Notes: generated by a model not told the origin, from the sequence alone. DNA of 64,000 bases from Lentzea albida (GCF_900111005.1 NZ_FOFV01000008.1:124001-188000); one strand, 5' to 3'. Positions 18,923 to 27,518 are shown, counted from the first letter of the stretch. Numbers and translations are program-made.

Positions 18923-21031
18923 GTGCTGGGCGACCTGCTGCGGCGCCACCGGCTCGCCGCCGGGCTCACCCAGGAGGCGCTGGCCGAGAAGGCCGGGCTG
19001 AGCGGTCAGGCCGTCGGTGCCCTCGAACGGGGCGACCGCCGCCATCCCCACCGCGAGACGGTGCTCAGGCTCGCCGACGCCCTCGGGCTGGACGCGGACG
19101 ACCGCGCGGAGTTCGCCGCGGCCGCCGCCCGCACGCCCCGGCCCCGCTGCGAGGCGTCCGCCCCGGTCCGGCAGCTCCCCGCCGCGCCCGTGCGGTTCGC
19201 CGGGCGGGAGGCCGAGGTCGCCGAGCTGGCGGACCTGCTCGCACGGTCCGGCACGGTGGTCGTCGCGGGCATGGCCGGCGTCGGCAAGACCTCGCTCGCG
19301 TTGCACGTCGCCCATCTGGTGGCGGAGCACTTCCCCGACGGGCAGCTGTACCTGGACCTGCGTGGGAGCCTGCCGCCGGAGGACGCGCTGGGGCAGTTGT
19401 TGCGCGCGTTGGACCGGCCCGACCACGGCGGCACGCTCGCCGAGACCTCCGCGCGGCTGCGGTCGGCGCTCGCCGGGCGGCGGGTGCTGCTCGTGCTCGA
19501 CGACGCGGCGACGGCCGCCCAGGTCCAGCCGTTGCTGCCCGGCACCGTCGGCTGCGCGGCGGTCGTGACGAGCCGCCGGGCCATGGACACCCTGCCGCAG
19601 GCCCACCACCTGCGGCTCGACGTGCTGCCCGAACGCGAGGCGCTCGACCTGCTCGCGGCCTACGCGGGACCGGAACGGACCGCCGACGCCTCGGCCGCCG
19701 AGCAGGTCGTGGAGCTGTGCGGCCGGCTGCCGCTCGCCGTCCACCTCGCCGGCGCCCGGCTCGCGTCCCGGCCCGCCTGGCCGATCGCCCACCTCGCGCG
19801 GCGCCTGGCCGTGCGCAGGCTCGACGAGCTGGACCGCGACGACGCGGGCGTCCGGGCGAGCTTCGCCGTGTCCGTCGACCAGCTCGACCCGGACGACCGG
19901 ACGGCGTTCGCGCTGTTCGGCGTCTTCGAGGACGTCTCGCTGCCAGTCGCCGCCCGCCTGCTCGACGCGGACTCCCTCTCCGCCGAACTGGTCCTCGAAC
20001 GGCTGGCCGACCTGCACCTGCTGCAGGCCACGACTCCCGGCCGCTACCGCATGCACGACCTCGTCCGCACCTACGCGCGCGAGCAGCCGGCGGATTCCGA
20101 AGCCCTGGGCAGGGTCGCCGACCTGTTCGTCGCGGTGGCCTGGCGGTCGGTGGCGCTGGCCGTGCCGCACAGCCTGCGCGGGCTCTGGGCCGACCCGGCG
20201 TGGGCCGCGGGCGCGCCGGAGTTCACCACGGCCGCGGCGGCGTTCGCGTGGCTCGACGAGCACCGCCCGCACCTCGCCGACCTCTGCCGGACGCCGGGTG
20301 TGCCGGCCGAAGCGCTGGTCAGGCTCGCGATCGGGCTGTTCCCGTACTACCTGAGCCGCGACCACCGCGCGGACTGGGCCGAGGTGTGCGGGCTGGCGCT
20401 GCCCGCGGCGAGCGACCCGGCGGCGCGGGCGATCGTCGAGATGGACCTCGGCGTGGCGCTGCGCGACGCGGGCCACCTGCGCCGCGCGCTCGACGCGTTC
20501 CGGGAGCTGGGCGACACCAACGGCGTGGCGGTCTGCCTCACGAACCTCAGCGAGGTGCTGGAGGCGGTCGAGATCGGCGAGGAGAGCCTCGTCCTGGCCC
20601 GCGAGCTGGAGCTGAGGTGCGTCGAGGCAGCGGTCCTGGAACAGCTCGGCAGCGCCTACGGCAAGACGGGCGACCACGCGCGTGAGCTGCGCTGTTACCT
20701 CGACAGCCTGCGGCTGAGCACTCTCGAAGGCGACGACCGGGCGTGCGCGGGCGTGCTGCACCGGATCGGCGCGCTGCACCGGCGGTCCGGCCGGACCGAG
20801 GACGCCGAGACGGCGCTGGCGCGGAGCCTCGACCTGTTCCGCGAGGGCGGCGACCCGGTGGGTGAGGTGGCGTGCCTGGAGGAACTGGGGCTCGTGCACC
20901 TGCTGCGCCGCGACCGCGCGGCGGCGGCCGAGACGTTGCGGCGCGGGCTCCACATCGCCGAACGCCACGGCGACCTCCGGCGGCAGGCGAGCCTGCGGCA
21001 GCACCTCGCGAAATGTGGAGGTGCTTCGTAG
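18923..21031 (+). CDS. XRE-NB-ARC-TPR regulator (STAND ATPase)
   Basis: 702 aa. N-terminal XRE-type HTH (1-60, LLRRHRLAAGLTQEALAEKA), linker, NB-ARC ATPase with Walker A GMAGVGKTSLAL (116-127), Walker B RVLLVLDDAA (near 187) and a RMHDLVRTYARE winged-helix end, then tetratricopeptide-like helices (about 480-690). This SARP-like/AfsR-related STAND layout lacks the BTAD domain. STAND proteins act as ATP-driven switches in transcription or immunity; the target is unknown. The GTG begins 2 bp after the kinase stop, so it may be read from the sugar cassette promoter. Confidence 0.85.
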   Translation: MLGDLLRRHRLAAGLTQEALAEKAGLSGQAVGALERGDRRHPHRETVLRLADALGLDADDRAEFAAAAARTPRPRCEASAPVRQLPAAPVRFAGREAEVAELADLLARSGTVVVAGMAGVGKTSLALHVAHLVAEHFPDGQLYLDLRGSLPPEDALGQLLRALDRPDHGGTLAETSARLRSALAGRRVLLVLDDAATAAQVQPLLPGTVGCAAVVTSRRAMDTLPQAHHLRLDVLPEREALDLLAAYAGPERTADASAAEQVVELCGRLPLAVHLAGARLASRPAWPIAHLARRLAVRRLDELDRDDAGVRASFAVSVDQLDPDDRTAFALFGVFEDVSLPVAARLLDADSLSAELVLERLADLHLLQATTPGRYRMHDLVRTYAREQPADSEALGRVADLFVAVAWRSVALAVPHSLRGLWADPAWAAGAPEFTTAAAAFAWLDEHRPHLADLCRTPGVPAEALVRLAIGLFPYYLSRDHRADWAEVCGLALPAASDPAARAIVEMDLGVALRDAGHLRRALDAFRELGDTNGVAVCLTNLSEVLEAVEIGEESLVLARELELRCVEAAVLEQLGSAYGKTGDHARELRCYLDSLRLSTLEGDDRACAGVLHRIGALHRRSGRTEDAETALARSLDLFREGGDPVGEVACLEELGLVHLLRRDRAAAAETLRRGLHIAERHGDLRRQASLRQHLAKCGGAS

Positions 21032-21077
21032 AGGTTGTCGCTGTTGGGGCCCGTACGTTCTCGCCACGATCGACGAC

Positions 21078-21482
21078 ATGAACAACTTCTCGAAGAAACT
21101 CCTGGCGGGTGCGATCGCCGCCGTGTCCGTCCTGGTCGCCACGCCCGCCGCCTCGGCCGCAGCCCGTGACGGCAGGTGTGACTCCGGCGAGTTCTGCCTG
21201 TACTGGGGGCCCGACAGTTTCGGATCGCTGTCCGACTTCACGACCTCGATCGACACGTACGGCACCTCGCAGCCGACGTGCTACGAGTACAGGACCGCAG
21301 GTCAGCCCGGTTTCCAGGACTGCGTCAAGAACAACGCGATGTCAGCGTGCAACAAGCGGTCCAGGGCCGTGCGCGTGTACTTCAACAGCTACCACGAGGG
21401 CGCGTACGACACGATCCCCGCCGGTCGCTGCCAGAACCTCGTCAACACCGAGAACGAGAACGCGTCGCACCTGTTCCTGTGA
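21078..21482 (+). CDS. Secreted peptidase inhibitor family I36-like protein
   Basis: 134 aa with a Sec signal peptide (MNNFSKKLLAGAIAAVSVLV, cleavage after TPAASA) and a small Cys-rich domain beginning CDSGEFCLYWGPDSFGSLSDF, typical of I36/beta-gamma-crystallin-like proteins of actinomycetes (metalloprotease inhibitor SMPI family). Four further cysteines suggest disulphides. Extracellular. It stands 46 bp after the STAND gene and ends 7 bp before the convergent DedA gene. Inhibitor activity is inferred from family only. Confidence 0.78.
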   Translation: MNNFSKKLLAGAIAAVSVLVATPAASAAARDGRCDSGEFCLYWGPDSFGSLSDFTTSIDTYGTSQPTCYEYRTAGQPGFQDCVKNNAMSACNKRSRAVRVYFNSYHEGAYDTIPAGRCQNLVNTENENASHLFL

Positions 21483-21489
21483 GGGCCCG

Positions 21490-22158
21490 TCAGCCGGCCT
21501 GGGGGTGGCTGACGTGCTCCAGGTCCTCGCTGGTCTCGTCGATCGGCTTCGCCATCTCCTGGCGGTAGCGCCAGATGCCCCAGCCGGTGCCGCCCAGGAA
21601 GAAGGCGATGCTGACGACGATCGCGGCGGTCTCGAGCCAGGGGAGCTGTTGCAGGATGCCGGCGCCGTAGTAACCGGCCAGCACCAGCGTCGGGACCCAC
21701 GCGATGGCGCCGATGGTCGTGGCGAGCGTGAACTTCCGGAGGTCCATCCGGGCCGCGCCCGCGATCATCGGTGCCAGCGTGCGGATCCACGGGATCCAGC
21801 GCGCGAGCACCACGGCCCAGAACCCGCGGCGGTCGAGGAACTCGCCCGCGCGTTGCAGGTTCTGCTTGTTCAGCACCTTGCCGCCCTTGCGGGCGAGCAC
21901 GCGCGTGCCGGTGCCGCGGCCGATGAAGTACCCGACCTGGTTGCCGACGACGGCGACGACCAGGGCCGCGAGCGACAGCAGCCACGCCGACAGCTCGCTG
22001 TTGTGCGTCGCGAGAACCACTCCGGCCGCGAACAGCAGCGAGTCGCCGGGCAGGAACAGCCCGAAGATGAAAGCGCACTCGACGAAGATGAAGCTCAGCA
22101 CGATGACCCAGACGGCCACCGGACCCGCGGTCTCCAGCGAGGCGAATGCGTGCGCCAC
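21490..22158 (-). CDS. DedA-family membrane protein
   Basis: 222 aa DedA/SNARE-associated (VTT) protein: VECAFIFGLFLPGDSLLFAAG re-entrant segment, GRGTGTRVLARKGGKVLN, then conserved FLDRRGFWAVVLARWIPWIRTLAPMIAG and three C-terminal helices. DedA proteins are lipid-carrier transporters (C55-P or phosphatidylethanolamine flippases) needed for envelope homeostasis. GTG 22158 is chosen: it is 8 nt after a minus-strand TAGGCT -10 box, and the upstream frame is non-coding in character. A second DedA gene lies at 26789-27511. Confidence 0.87.
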   Translation of the reverse strand: MAHAFASLETAGPVAVWVIVLSFIFVECAFIFGLFLPGDSLLFAAGVVLATHNSELSAWLLSLAALVVAVVGNQVGYFIGRGTGTRVLARKGGKVLNKQNLQRAGEFLDRRGFWAVVLARWIPWIRTLAPMIAGAARMDLRKFTLATTIGAIAWVPTLVLAGYYGAGILQQLPWLETAAIVVSIAFFLGGTGWGIWRYRQEMAKPIDETSEDLEHVSHPQAG

Positions 22159-22166
22159 GGTGAACC

Positions 22167-22172
22167 AGCCTA
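22167..22172 (-). promoter_or_regulatory. -10 box of the first DedA gene (near-leaderless)
   Basis: On the minus strand TAGGCT ends 8 nt before the GTG at 22158. Motif evidence only; it helps fix the start. Confidence 0.45.
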
Positions 22173-22302
22173 CGTCGTGATGTGCCGGCGGCACGGCGAC
22201 ATCGGGTTGACGGGCGGGCGAAATCTGCGTTGAGCACGCTGAGTCACCTCGTGACCACCTCTCCGCTCGGATTGACCATCGAGTCAACCAGGCGTTTCCG
22301 GC

Positions 22303-22308
22303 TAGCGT
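22303..22308 (+). promoter_or_regulatory. -10 box of the GlcD-like oxidase (leaderless)
   Basis: TAGCGT ends 7 nt before the ATG at 22316 and favours it over the in-frame GTG at 22307, which lies inside the box. Confidence 0.5.
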
Positions 22309-22315
22309 GGCGGGT

Positions 22316-23692
22316 ATGGAGACCTTGCTCGCCGAACTCCGCGCCGCACTGGGTGACTCGGGCGTCCTGACCGACACGGACGTCACCGCGAGCTACCAAC
22401 GCGACATGATGCCGTTGGCGCCGCACGGCAGTCCGTTGGCGGTGGTGTTCCCCCTGAACACCGAGCAGGTCCAGGCGGTGGTGCGGGCTTGCGCGAGTCA
22501 CCGCGTCCCGATCGTCCCGCGGGGAGCGGGCAGCGGCCTGTCCGGCGCCGCGAACGCGATCGAGGGCTGCGTCGTCCTCGTCACGACCAAGATGAACGCG
22601 ATCGTCGAGATCGACGCGGACAACCGCCTCGCCGTCGTCGAGCCCGGTGTGGTCAACCTCGACCTGCGCGGTGCCGTCGAGAAGGACGGCCTCTTCTACC
22701 CGCCGGATCCGAGCAGCTACGACTGGTGCACGATCGGCGGCAACCTCTCCACCAACGCGGGCGGCCTGTGCTGCGTGAAGTACGGCGTGACCACCGACTC
22801 GGTGCTCGGGCTGGAGGTCGTGCTGGCCGACGGCGAGGTGCTGCGGACGGGTCGCCGCACCGTCAAGGGCGTCGCGGGCTACGACCTCACGAAGCTCTTC
22901 ATCGGCTCCGAGGGCACCCTCGGCGTGATCACCAAGGCGACGCTGGCGTTGCGTCCGCTGCCGCAGGCCCCGGCCACGCTGGTCGCCGCCTTCAGCACCA
23001 CGGCGCTGGCGGGTGCCGCGGTCAGCCGGATCGTCCGCGAGGGCCTGGTGCCTTCGTTGATGGAGATCATGGACCGGGTCTCCATCGAGGCCGCGGAGAC
23101 GTACCTGAAGACCGAGCTCGGCGCCGGGCCCGGCTGCGCGGCGCTGCTGATCTGCCAGTCCGATGCCGGTGGCGAGCAGGCGCGCGCCGAACTGGCCAAG
23201 ATCGAGGAGATCTGCCTGGAGGCGGACCTCGTCTACTCGACGACCGACGTCAACGAGGGCCGTGACCTGCTGACGGCGCGCAGGGCCGTGCTCACCGCGT
23301 TGGAGATCTACGGCTCGTGGCTGACCGACGACGTGTGCGTGCCCCGCACCCGCATCGCCGAGCTCATCCAGGGCTGCGAGGACATCTCCAAGGAGGTCGG
23401 CCTCAAGATCGCCGTCGTAGGCCACGCGGGCGACGGCAACATGCACCCGACGATCGTCTACGACCCCGCCGACGCCGACCAGTTCGCGCGCGCCCAGAAG
23501 GCGTTCGACGACATCCTCGCGGTGGGCCTCGCGCTGGGCGGCACGGTGACCGGCGAGCACGGCATCGGCAAGATCAAGCGGGAGTGGCTGGAGAAGGAGA
23601 TCGGGCCGGTCGGTCTCCGGGTGCACCGCGACATCAAGCGCGCGCTGGACCCGGAGAACCTGTTCAACCCCGGTTCGATGTTCAGCCTCTAG
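22316..23692 (+). CDS. FAD-linked oxidase, GlcD/D-lactate dehydrogenase type
   Basis: 458 aa of the PCMH/VAO flavoprotein family. FAD pyrophosphate loop PRGAGSGLSGAANA, then TIGGNLSTNAGGLCCVKYGVT and GSEGTLGVITKATLALRPLP, and C-terminal GHAGDGNMHP with HGIGKIKREWL. This matches glycolate oxidase subunit D and D-2-hydroxyacid dehydrogenases; the precise hydroxyacid is not decidable. ATG 22316 selected over GTG 22307 by the promoter box. Its TAG stop lies within the left arm of the inverted-repeat element at 23691-23851. Confidence 0.88.
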   Translation: METLLAELRAALGDSGVLTDTDVTASYQRDMMPLAPHGSPLAVVFPLNTEQVQAVVRACASHRVPIVPRGAGSGLSGAANAIEGCVVLVTTKMNAIVEIDADNRLAVVEPGVVNLDLRGAVEKDGLFYPPDPSSYDWCTIGGNLSTNAGGLCCVKYGVTTDSVLGLEVVLADGEVLRTGRRTVKGVAGYDLTKLFIGSEGTLGVITKATLALRPLPQAPATLVAAFSTTALAGAAVSRIVREGLVPSLMEIMDRVSIEAAETYLKTELGAGPGCAALLICQSDAGGEQARAELAKIEEICLEADLVYSTTDVNEGRDLLTARRAVLTALEIYGSWLTDDVCVPRTRIAELIQGCEDISKEVGLKIAVVGHAGDGNMHPTIVYDPADADQFARAQKAFDDILAVGLALGGTVTGEHGIGKIKREWLEKEIGPVGLRVHRDIKRALDPENLFNPGSMFSL

Positions 23693-23851
23693 TGGCGTGG
23701 CACAGAACGTTGGCGGCGCATCCGCGCTCAGCAGGATCCGTCGCGGCACCGCCCCCACGCCCCCGTACAACCAGTACGAGGACGTGGGGGCGGCACCCCG
23801 ACACACCCGTCTGAACACGAATACACCGGCAACGTTCTGAGCCACACCACT
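23691..23851. repeat. 161-bp inverted-repeat element between convergent genes
   Basis: Terminal 22-bp arms (23691-23712 and 23830-23851) match 20 of 22 when reverse-complemented; each starts AGTGG and ends CAGAACGTTG or equivalent. Inside, CCGCCCCCACG pairs with CGTGGGGGCGG, with a further GTAC/GTAC pair around an AACCA loop, making a second strong hairpin. The left arm contains the stop of the GlcD gene and the right arm the stop of the amidohydrolase, so the element neatly fills the convergent gap. It could be a non-autonomous MITE/REP-like element or a bidirectional terminator. Confidence 0.8.
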
Positions 23852-25265
23852 AGCAACAGGTCCGCTGGACGGTGGGGAACGGCTCCTGTGCGGCCTTCTC
23901 CACGTCCGCCAGCATCGTCCGCCGTTCCGCCGGCCCGAGGACCTTCCCCCTGGCCAGCACGGTGTGGACGTGTCGCGTGTTGCGGATGTCGTCGAGCGGG
24001 TCGCCGTCGAGCACGACGAGGTTCGCGGCGTCCCCCGGCCGCACGGTGGCGTCGCGGGTGGCGGCCTTCAGCACCGCCTTCGGGGACAGGCCTGCCTCGA
24101 CCAGCAGCTCCAGCTCGTCGTGCACGGAGAAACCGGAGAACGAGTACGGGTTGCCCGCGTCCGTGCCGGCGAGGACCTCGACGCCGTGCTCGTGCATCTC
24201 CGCGACCTGGTCCTGGCGGCGGCGGAAGAACTCGGCCTGCTGCCGGATCTCCTGCTGCGTCACCGGAGCCCAGTTCTTCAGCTGGTCGCGCCACAGGTCG
24301 CGGTAGAAGGACGGCATGTACTTCATCCGCGGGTCGTTCGCGAACCGGTCCGCGGGGCTGGAGTAGACCCGCATCGCGACCATCGTCGGGCACAGCGCGG
24401 AGTTGTTGCGCCGCAGCCGGTTCGCGAGTCTGACGGCCTTGGACCGGCTGTGCGTGAGGGCGGCCTGCCGTTCGAACTCCAGCACCTGCTGGAACCACGC
24501 GAACGAGTTCGCCGGGTCGAGCGGAAGGTCCGCGATCGCTTGGCGCAGTTGGGTTTCCCGCGTGCTGGTGGCGAGCGACAGGCCGTACATGTGCTCGAAG
24601 GTCTTCTGCCCCAGGTCACTCGCGTCGCCCAGCGGCACGTGGTTCGAGCAGTGCCCGGCGAACGTGATGGCCTGCCTCGTGCACTCGTCCGCGATGGCCG
24701 TGAGCGTGGGGAGGTCGAGGTACGAGTAGACCTTCACGAAGTCCGCGCCCTGCGCCTTCGCGTCCCGCACGGCCTGCCTGCCCTCGTCGGGCGTGCTGAC
24801 GACCAACGCGCCGGGCAACGTCGAGTGCGGGCCGTCGATGATCGCGCTGCCGACGACCAGCTCCGGTCCGAGCACCTCGCCGCGCGCAATCCGCCCGCGC
24901 AGCTCGTAGATCGGCGGGAAGCCCCACATCTCGCGGATGCCCGTGACGCCGTTGACCAGGCACAGCGGCAACGTGATCCGGTCGAGGAACGCGCCGTGCA
25001 CGTGCATGTCCCACAGGCCCGGGATGACGAACCTGCCTTCCAGCACCGTGGAGCCGCGCGGCAGCGGCAGGTCGCGCCCGATCGCCAGGATCCGGTTGTC
25101 CGCCAGCACGATGGTCGTGTTCAGCCGGACACCGGACGAGTCGATGAGAGTCGCGCCGCGCAACGCCGTGACGCGCGGGGAGGCGCCGGCTTCACGTGGG
25201 AGCAGGCCGGCCGCCGCACCGAGTCCTGCCAGCCATCCCAGTACTTCACGTCGAGTGGTGGTCAT
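23850..25265 (-). CDS. Tat-exported amidohydrolase (imidazolonepropionase-like)
   Basis: 471 aa metal-dependent hydrolase. Twin-arginine signal MTTTRREVLGWLAGLGAAAG at the N-terminus, so folded export is expected. Amidohydrolase motifs: PGLWDMHVHG (HxH metal ligands), VKVYSYLDL (lysine that is usually carbamylated), ITFAGHCSNH, FEHMYG, and EVLAGTDAGNPYS with the catalytic Asp, then the C-terminal beta-sandwich GDAANLVVLDGDPLDDIRN. Substrate unknown; relatives cleave cyclic amides or dipeptides. ATG 25265 gives the clean Tat signal; TTG 25274 is the only longer option. The C-terminus ends in two cysteines. Confidence 0.85.
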   Translation of the reverse strand: MTTTRREVLGWLAGLGAAAGLLPREAGASPRVTALRGATLIDSSGVRLNTTIVLADNRILAIGRDLPLPRGSTVLEGRFVIPGLWDMHVHGAFLDRITLPLCLVNGVTGIREMWGFPPIYELRGRIARGEVLGPELVVGSAIIDGPHSTLPGALVVSTPDEGRQAVRDAKAQGADFVKVYSYLDLPTLTAIADECTRQAITFAGHCSNHVPLGDASDLGQKTFEHMYGLSLATSTRETQLRQAIADLPLDPANSFAWFQQVLEFERQAALTHSRSKAVRLANRLRRNNSALCPTMVAMRVYSSPADRFANDPRMKYMPSFYRDLWRDQLKNWAPVTQQEIRQQAEFFRRRQDQVAEMHEHGVEVLAGTDAGNPYSFSGFSVHDELELLVEAGLSPKAVLKAATRDATVRPGDAANLVVLDGDPLDDIRNTRHVHTVLARGKVLGPAERRTMLADVEKAAQEPFPTVQRTCC

Positions 25266-25299
25266 GCCGATCAACCAACACCTTGACGTTGCTGGAGAC

Positions 25300-25500
25300 T
25301 CAAATCCTTTCGAGCACCTCGCGCGCGTCCGACGCCCACAGCGGGCTGGCGCACAACTCGACGAGGTCCGGCACCAGCGCCGCGCGGTGTTCGGGTTCCA
25401 GCTTCTCGGCCACGTACGCGAGCGCGGCCGAGACCTGCCACACGTCAGGGCTCCTCAGGGCCTGGCGCAGCAGGGCGATGCGGTCCTCGGTCCTGTGCAT
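25300..25500 (-). CDS. Small hypothetical protein after chitinase
   Basis: 66 aa: MHRTEDRIALLRQALRSPDV then an alternating helix pattern (VSAALAYVAEKLEPEHRAAL) that looks like one or two HEAT-like helices. No signal peptide. The ATG lies only 2 bp after the chitinase stop, so it is the second gene of that operon. Codon bias (GC-rich third positions) supports coding. No function assigned. Confidence 0.6.
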   Translation of the reverse strand: MHRTEDRIALLRQALRSPDVWQVSAALAYVAEKLEPEHRAALVPDLVELCASPLWASDAREVLERI

Positions 25501-25502
25501 CG

Positions 25503-26648
25503 TCAGCGGGACATGGCCTTCAGCAGCGAGTGCCGCGCGTCGTCGTGCCCGAGTTCCCACATGAACGTGCCGAGCAGGCCGCGTGCCCTGGCGAAGTCCG
25601 CGCGGATGCCGATCGACCGCGGGTTCTCGTACGACACGAACTTCTTCTCGGCCGCGTTGTAGAGCCACGGCGACTGCGCGACCGGGTGCCAGTACTCCTT
25701 CCAGCCGGGAGAAGCCTTGAGCTTCATCGCCTCCTCGTACCCGTCGACCCAGAACGTGCTGTCGTAGGGCTGGTAGAGCCCGTGCTGAGGCCCTTCGCTC
25801 TGCACGGTGAAGCCACGCCCGTAGAACGGCGTGCCGAGCACCATCTTCCGCGGCGGGACCCCGTGCCGCTGGTAGTAGTCGATGGCGCCGACGACGTTGT
25901 TCCACCTGCGGTCGGCGGCCGGCATCGGGTCGTTCGCGACCTCGCGGAACCCGGCGTTGAAGGTGGCCACGGGCGAGAACCCGGTGCCCAGGTCGTAGGT
26001 CATGACGTTGATGAAGTCCATGATCCGCGACAGCTCGCGCAACTCGAACGACTTCGCCGGGTCGTACGGGCCGTCGGTCTGCAACCGGCCGGCCGGCAGC
26101 GCGGCGGTGACGAGCTTCTTCGCGCCCAGCGCCCTGCGGAAGTCCTTGGTCAGCAACGTCATGTTGCGCCGGTCCTCTGGCCGGTCCGTGATCTCGGTGG
26201 GACCGCCGTAGACCGGGAACTCCCAGTCGATGTCGATGCCGTCGAACGTGCCGTCGCGGAAGAAGAGGTCCTGGCAGGACTGGACGAGCGTGGCGCGGGA
26301 GGCCGGGGTCAGCGCGGCGTCGGAGAACCCGCCCGCGCCCCAGCCGCCCAGCGAGATCAGCGCTTTGAGTTGTGGCTTGCGCTTCTTGAGGCCGCGGATG
26401 TCCTGGAAGTCCTTGGCCGCGGTGGGGGCCGTCATCGTGCACTTGCCGTTCTCGATGGTGGAGAAGGCGTAGAACAGGTGGGTGATCGGCGTGTCCGACG
26501 GGATGGCCGAGATGGGCTTCGAGGCGCTGTACCAGTTGCCGTAGTACGCGCCGACGATCCTCTTGGGCGAGGCGTCGGCCGTGCTGATGCCAACCGAGGC
26601 GGAAAGCGCGGCCAGGACGACCGCCAATCCCTTGCGGAGCAACGACAT
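25503..26648 (-). CDS. Secreted GH18 chitinase
   Basis: 381 aa. Signal peptide (MSLLRKGLAVVLAALSASVG, cleavage near ADA-SP) and one GH18 TIM barrel beginning RIVGAYYGNWYS. Catalytic DxxDxDxE motif is DGIDIDWE (residues 136-143) with Glu143 as acid; other conserved segments are SLGGWGAGGFSD, MTYDLGTG and FMWELGHDD. No chitin-binding module, so it probably acts on soluble or exposed chitin oligomers. Its promoter carries a DasR-like dre site at 26660-26675, matching Streptomyces chi promoters. The upstream in-frame extension overlaps the dre site and is rejected. Confidence 0.93.
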   Translation of the reverse strand: MSLLRKGLAVVLAALSASVGISTADASPKRIVGAYYGNWYSASKPISAIPSDTPITHLFYAFSTIENGKCTMTAPTAAKDFQDIRGLKKRKPQLKALISLGGWGAGGFSDAALTPASRATLVQSCQDLFFRDGTFDGIDIDWEFPVYGGPTEITDRPEDRRNMTLLTKDFRRALGAKKLVTAALPAGRLQTDGPYDPAKSFELRELSRIMDFINVMTYDLGTGFSPVATFNAGFREVANDPMPAADRRWNNVVGAIDYYQRHGVPPRKMVLGTPFYGRGFTVQSEGPQHGLYQPYDSTFWVDGYEEAMKLKASPGWKEYWHPVAQSPWLYNAAEKKFVSYENPRSIGIRADFARARGLLGTFMWELGHDDARHSLLKAMSR

Positions 26649-26659
26649 CACGGACCTCC

Positions 26660-26675
26660 AGTGGTCTGGACCACT
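26660..26675. promoter_or_regulatory. DasR-type dre operator of the chitinase
   Basis: AGTGGTCTGGACCACT fits the dre consensus ACTGGTCTAGACCAGT-type palindrome; read on the minus strand its core TGGTCCAGACC is the repeat known from Streptomyces chitinase promoters. It lies 12-27 bp upstream of the ATG, between -10 box and start, an expected repressor position. Confidence 0.82.
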
Positions 26676-26679
26676 AGCA

Positions 26680-26709
26680 AACCTAGGGGCGGTCGGAGGT
26701 CTGCCGCAA
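26680..26709 (-). promoter_or_regulatory. Chitinase promoter
   Basis: On the minus strand TTGCGG (26709-26704) and TAGGTT (26685-26680) are separated by 18 bp and lie just upstream of the dre site, a good sigma-70-type arrangement. Confidence 0.5.
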
Positions 26710-26741
26710 GGCCGTCGGCGAACACGCGTCCAAGGATGCGC

Positions 26742-26773
26742 GAAGGCCCGCCCGCTGGAGCGGACGGGCCTTC
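26742..26773 (-). terminator. Hairpin terminator after the second DedA gene
   Basis: GAAGGCCCG-C-CCGCT pairs with AGCGG-A-CGGGCCTTC around a GG loop, a 14-bp stem with one internal mismatch, starting 15 bp after the DedA stop. It separates that operon from the chitinase promoter. Confidence 0.75.
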
Positions 26774-26788
26774 GGAGTTCGTGCGGTG

Positions 26789-27511
26789 TCAGCGCTCGAC
26801 GCGCGGGATGATCTGCGTCGAGTCGTCCTGGAGCTGCGCGTCCATGACCTGGGTGATGTCGTCCGCCTCTTCCTGCAGGAGCGACTTCTTCTCCTTGCGC
26901 GCCTTGATCACCTCGATGATGATCGGCACGATCGACAGGAAGACGATGGCGAGCAGCGTGATCTCGAGGTTGTCCTTGATGAAGGACACCTGGCCGAGGA
27001 AGTAGCCGAGGATCGTCAGGCCCGCCGCCCACGCGACGCCGCCGATCGCGGAGTACGTGAAGTACTTCTTCGGGTCCATCCGGCCCACGCCGGCCATCGC
27101 CGTGATGAACGTGCGGACGATCGGCACGAACCGGGCGAGCACGATGGCGCGGGCGCCGTACTTGTCGAAGAACTCCTGCGTCTTGTCGACGTACTCCTTC
27201 TTGAAGATCTTCGACTCCGGCTTGCTGAACAGCGCCGGGCCGGCCTTCTTGCCGATGTAGTAGCCGACGACGTTGCCGACGAAGGCGCAGATCGTCAGGA
27301 GCACGCAGACGAGCCAGAGCGGGGTGTCGATGGTGCCCGCGGCGACGAAGAGACCCGCTGTGAACAGCAGGGAGTCGCCCGGCAGGAAGAAACCGACGAG
27401 GAGCCCGCACTCCGCGAAGATGATGAGGCACAACCCGATGAGCATGTACGGGCCGAGCCCGTTCAGCAGAACGGTGGGGTCCAGCCAGTCAGGGCCCAAT
27501 GCAATCGTCAC
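26789..27511 (-). CDS. DedA-family membrane protein
   Basis: 240-aa DedA/VTT protein: FAECGLLVGFFLPGDSLLFTAGL, GNVVGYYIGKKAGPALF, FFDKYGARAIVLARFVPIVRTFITAMAGVGRMD with the conserved Arg residues, and several C-terminal helices, then a charged cytoplasmic tail (EVIKARKEKKSLLQEEADD). Likely a lipid-carrier transporter of the inner membrane. GTG 27511 follows a TACCGT -10 box by 7 nt. It lies behind nagA and a small membrane protein in the same direction, with its own promoter. A paralogue is at 21490-22158. Confidence 0.87.
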   Translation of the reverse strand: MTIALGPDWLDPTVLLNGLGPYMLIGLCLIIFAECGLLVGFFLPGDSLLFTAGLFVAAGTIDTPLWLVCVLLTICAFVGNVVGYYIGKKAGPALFSKPESKIFKKEYVDKTQEFFDKYGARAIVLARFVPIVRTFITAMAGVGRMDPKKYFTYSAIGGVAWAAGLTILGYFLGQVSFIKDNLEITLLAIVFLSIVPIIIEVIKARKEKKSLLQEEADDITQVMDAQLQDDSTQIIPRVER

Positions 27512-27518
27512 GGCGACA

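Noticed and set aside
18917..21265. Long minus-strand open frame opposite the STAND gene
   Set aside because: Arginine/valine-rich translation with no motif, explained by high-GC antisense openness; the plus strand shows clear XRE, NB-ARC and TPR motifs.
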